A DNA stretch of 11,369 bases from Bacteroidota bacterium. Lineage in GTDB: Bacteria > Bacteroidota > Rhodothermia > Rhodothermales > UBA10348. The DNA is taken from the NCBI GenBank assembly GCA_027620595.1, contig JAQCDI010000045.1:1-11369 (forward strand), read 5' to 3'. Positions 6,138-11,369 of the stretch are shown piece by piece. The translations under genes were made by a program, and so were the position numbers. Below the pieces are notes generated by a model. It worked only from the letters and a program-made list of their open reading frames with translations. It searched no databases and was not told the origin of the DNA. The stretch's first letter is position 1; each line of letters opens with the position of its first letter.

Positions 6138-7322
6138 TCAAGAACGGGCGTGGACCATGCCGTCACAGGCCCTCGTCCGCCACCAATGCGGTCGGGCCTC
6201 GAACAGTTCCTGGTAGGCGTCACAGACTCGTTCGGCCGACGTATCCGAAAACATTGGATCGACCAGGGCCAGCACCGATCCGCCCCAGCCGCCACCGGAC
6301 AGCCGTGCTCCGCGTACCCCGTCCTGCGTCTTGAGCAAGCCGACCAGCATGTCCAATTCCGGGGTCGAGTTCTCGAACAGCGATTTCGAGCTCTCGTGGG
6401 ACTGCAGGAGACATTGTCCGGCGTCGATGGCGTCCTGCTGCGCCAGGGCCCGCAGGAAACGGCCCACCCGACGCTGTTCGTGGATCACATGCGAGGCGCG
6501 GCGGGCCAGTGCGTCGGACAGCGTCACACCGTAGGCGTCCAGGTCGGCGGGATGACAGCGGGCCAGGTGCCGGATTCCGGGAATCATGCGCTCAAGGGCC
6601 ATGAGCACTTCCCGGCATTCCCGATGCCGTGTTTCGTACGGGGAATCGACGAGTGCGTGGGAAATGTGGCTGCGGAAGAGCGCGAATCCGTGACCTTGCG
6701 GCAGGGGAATGACGGTGTGGCGGGAGGTGGCGGCGTCCAGAACGACAAGGTGCCCCTCCTTGCCACGGGCCACCACGGTCTGATCCAGCAGGCCGCACGG
6801 CATGCCGACATACCGGTTTTCTGCCCGGTGTGCCGCTTCGATGAGCAGGGCCGTACCGAGGGTTTGGCCGTCGTCGCGCAGCGCTTCGGCCAGGGCGCCG
6901 GCTGTGGCCAGTTCGAGGGCCGCACTCGAGGAAAGGCCCGTGCCGACGGGTAGGGTGGAGGCAATGGCAAGGTCACAGCCGGCGCCCGCATCCATCCATC
7001 CCCGCATGCGGAATTCGTCGATCACTCCCAGTACATAGGCCGTCCAGGAGGGCAGCACCGCTTCCTGGTACGTGTCGGCAGCTGTTTCCAGGATGGCGGA
7101 GGATGCTTCCCGGGAGAGCAACCGGATGCGTCCGTCCTCGCGGAGGGCGGCTGCCACGGCAATGCCCCGATCGATGGCGGCGCCGACGACCGTGCCGCCG
7201 TTGTAGTCTGTGTGATTGCCGATCACCTCGATGCGGCCGGGAGCATAGGCCCAGACGGGGGACGTCGCGTCGAATGCTGAAGCAAACAGCGAGCGGGCAT
7301 CAGCGGCGGGAGTGGTGTTCAT
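6138..7322 (-). CDS. galK: Galactokinase-like GHMP kinase
   Basis: A 394-residue GHMP-family kinase, expected to phosphorylate alpha-D-galactose to galactose 1-phosphate with ATP in the cytoplasm (Leloir pathway). The N-terminal galactokinase signature is present in altered form: APGRIEVIGNHTDYNGG (27-43), where the standard form is GRxNLIGEHxDYN. The ATP-binding motif is LPVGTGLSSSAALELA (114-129). GLLDQ (167-171) carries the likely catalytic base Asp170, and LSGGGWGGSVLALV (341-354) is the C-terminal GHMP motif. Length is usual for GalK. The start at 7322 is preferred over an extended frame to 7388 because MNTTPAADARSLFASAF matches the usual N-terminal helix. No galT, galE or galM is nearby. 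The Glu-to-Asn change in the sugar-binding signature leaves room for a different sugar, so galK is a family-level call. Confidence 0.85.
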   Translation of the reverse strand: MNTTPAADARSLFASAFDATSPVWAYAPGRIEVIGNHTDYNGGTVVGAAIDRGIAVAAALREDGRIRLLSREASSAILETAADTYQEAVLPSWTAYVLGVIDEFRMRGWMDAGAGCDLAIASTLPVGTGLSSSAALELATAGALAEALRDDGQTLGTALLIEAAHRAENRYVGMPCGLLDQTVVARGKEGHLVVLDAATSRHTVIPLPQGHGFALFRSHISHALVDSPYETRHRECREVLMALERMIPGIRHLARCHPADLDAYGVTLSDALARRASHVIHEQRRVGRFLRALAQQDAIDAGQCLLQSHESSKSLFENSTPELDMLVGLLKTQDGVRGARLSGGGWGGSVLALVDPMFSDTSAERVCDAYQELFEARPHWWRTRACDGMVHARS

Positions 7323-7360
7323 GATCGAAAAATCGTCATTTCCCAACACAATCCCTACGT

Positions 7361-7390
7361 CGTTGCAACAACCCCGGCGGGTCGGCAACG
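7361..7390. repeat. Short inverted repeat in the galK / alpha-beta hydrolase divergent spacer
   Basis: CGTTGC (7361-7366) and GCAACG (7385-7390) form a 6-bp inverted repeat around an 18-bp GC-rich spacer. It lies about 40 bp upstream of galK in the 134-bp divergent region, a plausible place for an operator. No strong promoter of the TAnnTTTG type could be placed for either gene in this spacer. Confidence 0.25.
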
Positions 7391-7456
7391 TAGATACGCG
7401 TCAGAAGCGGTTCGCCCGTATCATGTCCCTGCACGAAAGCGTTGCTCAGCCCGATC

Positions 7457-8266
7457 ATGCTGTCCTACAAGACATTCCGAAATGAAGAAACCGACGAGTG
7501 GGTGGTATTCATCCACGGCGCCGGGGGCAGCTCTGCCGTGTGGTTCAAGCAGCTCAGGGACTTCCGCGAGCATTACAACATCCTTCTGGTGGATCTGCGT
7601 GGCCACGGGCGCTCCCGCACCTACCATGGAACCGGAGAGCGGTATACCCTGGCTTCCATCAGCCAGGATGTGCTCGATGTGCTGACGCACGAAGGCATTC
7701 CATCGGCGCACTTCGTGGGCGTATCGCTGGGCACGATCCTGATCCGGCAGATCGTGGACATGGCCCCCGATCGGGTGGATTCGGTGATCTACGCGGGCGC
7801 CGTGGCCGGATTCACGTGGTCGGCGCGATCCCTGATCAGCGTGGGGCAGACGCTGCGCTTCCTGATTCCTTTCCGGGCCCTGTACGCCACCTTTGCCTGG
7901 ATCATCATGCCGGGTCCGAAGGCGGCCGAGGCCCGGCGCGTGTTCCGCCGGGAGGCCCGCCAGGTGGCTCCAGAAGAGTTCCGCCGCTGGCTCCAGCTCA
8001 TCCCCGAAGTGCGCCGACGGCTTCAGCAGTGGTCTGCATCGGTCAACGAGTGCCGTACCCTGTACCTCATGGGCGGCAGGGACTTCATGTTCCTCCCGCC
8101 TGCACGCAGGATGGTGGAGCAATCACGGAACGCTTTCCTGCAGGTCATCGACGGCGTTGGGCACGTGTGCAACATCGAGCGCCCGGATCTCTTCAACCGG
8201 ATGGCCATCGCGTTCCTGAGCGGTCAGCATCCGGAGCCCTCCCCGGCGCTTGTTTCGCCGGCCTGA
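7457..8266 (+). CDS. Alpha/beta-hydrolase fold protein
   Basis: A 269-residue alpha/beta hydrolase with the full catalytic apparatus. It has an oxyanion-hole segment FIHGAGGSSAVW (18-29), DLRGHGRS (46-53), the nucleophile elbow FVGVSLG with Ser90 (86-92), the acid Asp209 in LMGGRDF (204-210), and His236 in GVGHVCN (233-239). A cap region covers about 118-185. Substrate cannot be inferred; esterase, lipase-like or C-C hydrolase activity are all possible. It has no signal peptide. ATG 7457 is preferred; a TTG five codons upstream (7442) is the alternative. The gene is divergent from galK and converges on the polyprenyl synthase, with 18 bp between the stops. Confidence 0.88.
   Translation: MLSYKTFRNEETDEWVVFIHGAGGSSAVWFKQLRDFREHYNILLVDLRGHGRSRTYHGTGERYTLASISQDVLDVLTHEGIPSAHFVGVSLGTILIRQIVDMAPDRVDSVIYAGAVAGFTWSARSLISVGQTLRFLIPFRALYATFAWIIMPGPKAAEARRVFRREARQVAPEEFRRWLQLIPEVRRRLQQWSASVNECRTLYLMGGRDFMFLPPARRMVEQSRNAFLQVIDGVGHVCNIERPDLFNRMAIAFLSGQHPEPSPALVSPA
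8243..8261. terminator. Hairpin at the convergent ends of the hydrolase and polyprenyl synthase genes
   Basis: CCGGCG (8243-8248) and CGCCGG (8256-8261) form a perfect 6-bp GC stem around a 7-base loop, inside the last codons of the hydrolase and about 24 bp past the stop of the convergent polyprenyl synthase. It could act on transcripts from both sides. It lacks a T-run on either strand, so it is not a textbook intrinsic terminator. Confidence 0.3.
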
Positions 8267-8284
8267 GGATCGGGCCGTCCACGC

Positions 8285-9268
8285 TCATTTCTCCCGTGTG
8301 ATCGTGTAGCGGACCAGGTCGGCCAGTGCCTGACGGGCGTCCGTTTCGGGCAGTCTGTCCAGCTCGGCCAGGGCCCGTTCCGCGTAGTCGTTCATCGTCT
8401 GGCGCGCATGGTCGATACCGCCCGCGTCCCGGACAAAGGCCGCCACCGTTTCCACGTCCGTGCGGGACTTCTTCTTCTGTCGAACGATGCGCATGATGCG
8501 TTTCCGGTCCGACGGGTCGGCTCCGGCCAGCGCGTGGATCAGGGGCAGGGTCATCTTCTTCTCCTGCAGATCGATCCCGAGGGGTTTGCCCACGTCCTTG
8601 ACGCCGAAATCGAACAGGTCGTCCCGGATCTGGAAGGCCATGCCCAGCTGTTGCCCGAACTGGTTCATGGCCTGGCGGGTGGCCCCGTCGGCGCCCGCGC
8701 TGTGGGCACCGCAGGAAGTGCATGCCGAAATGAGGGATGCCGTCTTGTCGGAAATGATCGAGAAGTAGGTAGCCTCGTCGATATCCAGCTTGCGTGCTTT
8801 CTCGATCTGCAAGAGTTCGCCTTCGCTCATGCGCCGCACGGCGTCGGAGACGATGTGGAGGAGGTCGTATTCCTTGTTCTCCAGGGCCAGCAGCAGACCA
8901 CGGCTCAGGAGGAAGTCGCCCAGCAGGACCGCCACCTTGTTCTTCCACAGGGCATTGATCGAGAACATGCCCCGGCGCCGGTCGGCCTCGTCCACGACAT
9001 CATCGTGAACCAGCGTGGCAGTATGCAGCAATTCGACGAGGGCTGCAGCGCGGTACGTGGACTCGGTCACTCCGCCGCAGGCGCGCGCGGTCAGGAGTAC
9101 CAGGACCGGTCGGAGCTGCTTTCCCTTCTGCCGCAGGAGGTATTGTACCACCTGGTCGAGAAGGAAAACCCGGTTCTTCATGGCCGAGCGGAAGTACGTC
9201 CGGAAGGACTCCAGCTCTCCCTCGATGGGGCGACGGATATCCTGGAGCGACAGGGAGGACGGCTGCAC
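8285..9268 (-). CDS. Long-chain all-trans polyprenyl diphosphate synthase
   Basis: A cytoplasmic E-type isoprenyl diphosphate synthase that extends allylic diphosphates with isopentenyl diphosphate, probably to make the quinone side chain (octaprenyl/heptaprenyl type). Visible motifs are GKQLRP (49-54); the first Asp-rich motif DDVVDEADRRRG (89-100) preceded by LLHTATLVH, with a small Ala five residues before it, which fits long-chain products; MSEGELLQIEKAR (137-149); and the second Asp-rich motif QIRDDLFDF (213-221), with Asp216, Asp217 and Asp220. The wording closely follows Bacteroidota homologues. No ATG precedes the conserved N-terminus, so the start must be GTG. GTG 9268 (MQPSSLSLQDI, 327 residues) fits family N-termini, and GTG 9325 (346 residues) is the alternative. 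It lies 95 bp downstream of the btuC-like gene on the same strand and may or may not share its transcript. Exact chain length is not determinable. Confidence 0.92.
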   Translation of the reverse strand: MQPSSLSLQDIRRPIEGELESFRTYFRSAMKNRVFLLDQVVQYLLRQKGKQLRPVLVLLTARACGGVTESTYRAAALVELLHTATLVHDDVVDEADRRRGMFSINALWKNKVAVLLGDFLLSRGLLLALENKEYDLLHIVSDAVRRMSEGELLQIEKARKLDIDEATYFSIISDKTASLISACTSCGAHSAGADGATRQAMNQFGQQLGMAFQIRDDLFDFGVKDVGKPLGIDLQEKKMTLPLIHALAGADPSDRKRIMRIVRQKKKSRTDVETVAAFVRDAGGIDHARQTMNDYAERALAELDRLPETDARQALADLVRYTITREK

Positions 9269-9363
9269 GGAAGGAATCGGGACGGTCAGGATGAATGGAA
9301 TTGCACGGATGGGTGGACCGAGCACCGCCGTGTGTTACGGGTGCCGGTACCCTCGCGCCCCGG

Positions 9364-10395
9364 TCATCGGAACTGGTATTCGGTCCGACGCAGCAGGATG
9401 AGGAAGAAAGGTACGCCCAAAACGGCCGTGACGATACCCACCGGGAGTTGTTGGCCGGGCAGGAGCACCTGGGAGAGGGTATCGGCCAGTACGAGGAACA
9501 GGCCGCCGGCCAGGAAGGAACCCGGAAGCACCCAGCGGTGCCCGACGCCGAAGAGGCTGCGGACGGAATGGGGGACGATGAGGCCCACGAAGCCGATGGC
9601 TCCCGATATCGAAACGAGTACGCCGGTAACGAGCGCAGAAACCACGATGAGCGTCTTCTTCAGGATCTCCACGCGCACACCGAGGGAGCGGGCGGGCTCC
9701 TCACCGGTGAGCAGGGCGTCCAAGGGGTGGGAAAGCGCCATGAGGAGCCCGCCCCCGCCGAACGTGACCAGTGCCGCCAACGGCAGGTCTTCCCAGGTGG
9801 CCGCATGGAACGAACCCATGAGCCAGAACATGACCGCTCGGGTCCGGTTGGCGTCGGGCGCTGCAAACCAGACGAAGGAGGACACAGCCGACATCAGGGC
9901 GGCCAGCGCCACCCCTGCCAGGAGCAGTCGGGACACGGACAGCCGCCCGCCTCCGCGGGCCACGGCATAGACCACGGTTATCGAGAGCAACGCCCCCAGG
10001 AAAGCGCCCAGGGAGATATCGATGCGCGCGGCCAGGAAGGCTGGAAGCAGGCCCATGTAGAAGATGGAAGCGCCTGCCGAGGCCCCGCTGGAAATGCCAA
10101 GGACGTACGGTTCGGCCAACGGATTCCGGACCAGGGCCTGCATGGCCACGCCGATGATGGACAGACCGGCACCCACCAGGAATGCTGCCAGCGTTCGGGG
10201 CAGACGCAGGTTCAGGACGATCTGCGCCATGCGGTCCGTGGGGTCTTCAAGACCCCCCGTAAGCGCGCCCCACAATGTTTTCAGGGTGAATCCCAGGGGA
10301 ATGTGGACCGATCCGAACGCCATGCCTACGGAAAGGACAACGGGGACCGCCGCCAACAGGGCCAACAGGCCGATATGTCCCTTGCGGATGCTCAT
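9364..10395 (-). CDS. btuC: FecCD/BtuC-family ABC transporter permease (probable corrinoid importer)
   Basis: A 343-residue, very hydrophobic permease of the FecCD/BtuC family, which imports cobalamin, haem or ferric siderophores across the inner membrane; about ten helices are expected. Family landmarks are LNLRLPRTLAAFLVGAGLS (61-79), VRNPLAEPYVLGISSGAS (89-106), the ATPase-coupling loop around LTGEEPARSLGV (219-230), SGAIGFVGLIVPHSVR (254-269) and the closing LPVGIVTAVLGVPFFLILL (317-335). Length is normal. Its start overlaps the stop of the upstream binding-protein gene by four bases (ATGA type), so the two are translationally coupled. Cobalamin is favoured over iron because of the riboswitch-like leader. 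No ATP-binding subunit gene follows; the next gene downstream is the polyprenyl synthase. The family call is firm; the btuC symbol depends on the ligand inference. Confidence 0.9.
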   Translation of the reverse strand: MSIRKGHIGLLALLAAVPVVLSVGMAFGSVHIPLGFTLKTLWGALTGGLEDPTDRMAQIVLNLRLPRTLAAFLVGAGLSIIGVAMQALVRNPLAEPYVLGISSGASAGASIFYMGLLPAFLAARIDISLGAFLGALLSITVVYAVARGGGRLSVSRLLLAGVALAALMSAVSSFVWFAAPDANRTRAVMFWLMGSFHAATWEDLPLAALVTFGGGGLLMALSHPLDALLTGEEPARSLGVRVEILKKTLIVVSALVTGVLVSISGAIGFVGLIVPHSVRSLFGVGHRWVLPGSFLAGGLFLVLADTLSQVLLPGQQLPVGIVTAVLGVPFFLILLRRTEYQFR

Positions 10396-11306
10396 GGGGA
10401 GTCCGGCGTCCGGAAGAGGTCAGGATGGGCCACACGGGCCATCTCCCAGGCGGCCTCCACATTGCGGGGACCCGGAGTCAGGATGAGCCCGGATGGAATA
10501 GGGTACACCCGACGCTGTCGGACGGCGTCGAGCGATGCCCAGGTCGGATGATGTTCAAGCAGCTGCTCGATGCGGAACCCCTCGGGGAAGGACCCCAGGA
10601 TCACCTCCGGATTGCGCATCAGGACCCACTCGTCATCCAGGACCGGCGCCGGTGTGTCGAATTCCGTCATCAGCGGATCCAGCCCGGCCCATTCCATGAG
10701 GTCAAGAACGAAGCTGCCCCGGCCGAAAGACCATGAGGTCTCCTGGGAAACGAGGAAAATGGCCGTGGGTCGCTTTTCGAGCCCGGATGTCCGCTCCAAC
10801 AGGCTTTTCTGGCGAACCGTGAGAGAATCCACGGTTTTTCGGGCAGCATCGGAGGTGCCGAGGAGGTCGCCGACCTGTTCGATGGATTGCAGTACGCCAT
10901 CCCAGGTGCTGGATTCGAGGTAGAGGATCGGGATGTCGAGCGCATCGAACAGGTCGGCGTGCGCCGGGTCGTTGACCTGTTCAGAGGCCAGTACGAGATC
11001 CGGTTGCAGCGCCACCACCGCCTCGGTGTCGAGGGGGAGTGCCGAAAACCGGGGCAGGTCCGACCGTACCGGGACGTCGCCGTCGGCCGTCGAAACCCCG
11101 ACCAATCGGTCGGCCGCGCCGGCCGCAAGGACGATTTCGGTGGCACCGGGTGCAATCGAAACCACGCGCGAGGGCAAGTTTTCCAAAAAAACCGTCCTTC
11201 CCAGGCCGTCCGTCATGTGGATGCCTGAGCCCTGGGGAGCCTGTTCGCGCATACATCCCGCCACCAGCAGGAGCGGCAAAACGAGGCAAAGTGCGGAACG
11301 GCTCAT
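10392..11306 (-). CDS. btuF: BtuF-like substrate-binding lipoprotein of an ABC importer
   Basis: A 304-residue helical-backbone (cluster A-II, PF01497 type) periplasmic binding protein. The N-terminus is a lipoprotein signal peptide with lipobox LVAGC and lipidated Cys18, so the protein is anchored in an envelope membrane. The mature part begins ITDGLGRTV-like (GIHMTDGLGRTVFL, 28-41), then PSRVVSIAPGATEIVLAAG (45-63), VALQPDLVLAS (98-108), and a second lobe with GRGSFVLDLMEWAGLD (185-200) and VYPIPSGLILTPGPR (257-271). This is the standard two-lobe BtuF/FhuD layout. It would capture a corrinoid and deliver it to the permease encoded by the overlapping downstream gene. Iron-siderophore or haem ligands are not excluded by the protein alone; the riboswitch-like leader upstream favours cobalamin. 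Confidence 0.88.
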   Translation of the reverse strand: MSRSALCLVLPLLLVAGCMREQAPQGSGIHMTDGLGRTVFLENLPSRVVSIAPGATEIVLAAGAADRLVGVSTADGDVPVRSDLPRFSALPLDTEAVVALQPDLVLASEQVNDPAHADLFDALDIPILYLESSTWDGVLQSIEQVGDLLGTSDAARKTVDSLTVRQKSLLERTSGLEKRPTAIFLVSQETSWSFGRGSFVLDLMEWAGLDPLMTEFDTPAPVLDDEWVLMRNPEVILGSFPEGFRIEQLLEHHPTWASLDAVRQRRVYPIPSGLILTPGPRNVEAAWEMARVAHPDLFRTPDSP

Positions 11307-11313
11307 GGGAGGG

Positions 11314-11329
11314 CCCCGGTTTCCCGGGA
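11314..11329 (-). promoter_or_regulatory. GAAA-tetraloop hairpin just upstream of btuF, possible riboswitch expression platform
   Basis: On the minus strand CCCGG (11328-11324), GAAA (11323-11320) and CCGGG (11319-11315) form a perfect 5-bp stem closed by a GNRA tetraloop. A U-G pair (11329/11314) can be added. The stem ends seven or eight bases before the btuF ATG, over the ribosome-binding position, so it could control translation. No T-run follows, which argues against a terminator. Confidence 0.4.
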
Positions 11330-11340
11330 TTGGGGGCTTC

Positions 11341-11369
11341 GTACTGGCAGGATCCGGCTGGATCGGGGG
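11341..11369 (-). promoter_or_regulatory. Probable 3' end of a cobalamin riboswitch (partial, continues past the right edge)
   Basis: On the minus strand the bases near 11359-11346 read AGCCGGATCCTGCC. This resembles the conserved 3' closing segment of cobalamin riboswitches, roughly AGYCRGRAGACCTGCC, with one or two bases fewer. It is followed by AGTAC and then GAAGCC. The position, 35-60 nt upstream of a BtuF-BtuC gene pair, is where such an element is expected. The B12 box and core lie beyond the window edge, so the call rests on about 15 bases and context. An alternative reading is a simple hairpin, GATCC-AGCC-GGATC (11364-11351). Confidence 0.5.

Noticed and set aside
5565..6953. A 462-codon open frame on the plus strand opposite tlpA and galK
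   Set aside because: It is antisense to two well-supported genes and has no recognisable motif.
7361..7390. The CGTTGC/GCAACG inverted repeat read as a transcription terminator
   Set aside because: It lies between divergent genes, where no terminator is expected, and has no T-run; at most it is an operator candidate.
8408..9970. A 520-codon open frame on the plus strand opposite the polyprenyl synthase and btuC genes
   Set aside because: It is the antisense shadow of two genes with complete catalytic or family motifs; the translation shows no domain and changes character across the gene boundary.
1..11369. CRISPR arrays, tRNA/rRNA genes, insertion sequences, phage or defence genes
   Set aside because: No regularly spaced repeats, tRNA-like cloverleaf sequences, transposase or integrase motifs, or terminal inverted repeats with target duplications were seen on reading both strands.

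Overview
The window is GC-rich and gene-dense, and the genes in it are mostly housekeeping and nutrient-uptake genes. I see no phage, transposon, CRISPR, rRNA or tRNA signal. Several points suggest a member of the Bacteroidota/Rhodothermota group. The polyprenyl synthase has wording typical of that group (ELLHTATLVHDDVVD, FSINALWKNK, MSEGELLQIEKAR). The best promoter candidate, upstream of rplU, has the -7 form TAnnTTTG used there. Most starts lack a clear Shine-Dalgarno sequence. This placement is an inference from sequence style, not a phylogeny.

Layout. At the left edge is rplU-rpmA (ribosomal proteins L21 and L27, minus strand, L27 cut by the edge). A divergent FAHD1-like fumarylacetoacetate hydrolase family enzyme follows (plus strand). 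Next is a minus-strand block transcribed in the order plsC-like acyltransferase, MlaE-like permease, lysA (diaminopimelate decarboxylase), and a small exported glycine-rich protein. A plus-strand cupin diverges from plsC and converges on a minus-strand pair, galK (galactokinase) followed by a TlpA-like membrane thioredoxin. An alpha/beta hydrolase (plus) diverges from galK and converges on a polyprenyl diphosphate synthase (minus). The right end carries a btuF-like lipoprotein and a btuC-like permease with overlapping ends (minus). Their leader contains what looks like the 3' end of a cobalamin riboswitch, running off the right edge.

How the genes may work together. BtuF and BtuC would form the binding and membrane parts of a corrinoid importer, probably controlled by the riboswitch; no ATPase gene is in the window. 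The acyltransferase and MlaE permease both concern envelope phospholipids and could be co-transcribed, although MlaE here lacks its usual ATPase and MCE partners. LysA supplies lysine, and its substrate meso-DAP is also a peptidoglycan precursor. The polyprenyl synthase probably makes the side chain of the respiratory quinone.

I did not find a convincing undescribed multi-gene system. The items most worth a second look are the partial riboswitch with a GAAA hairpin at the btuF start, the variant sugar-binding signature in GalK, the lone MlaE permease, and a coding-like Ala/Glu-rich stretch just past the tlpA stop codon that may be a frameshifted tail.
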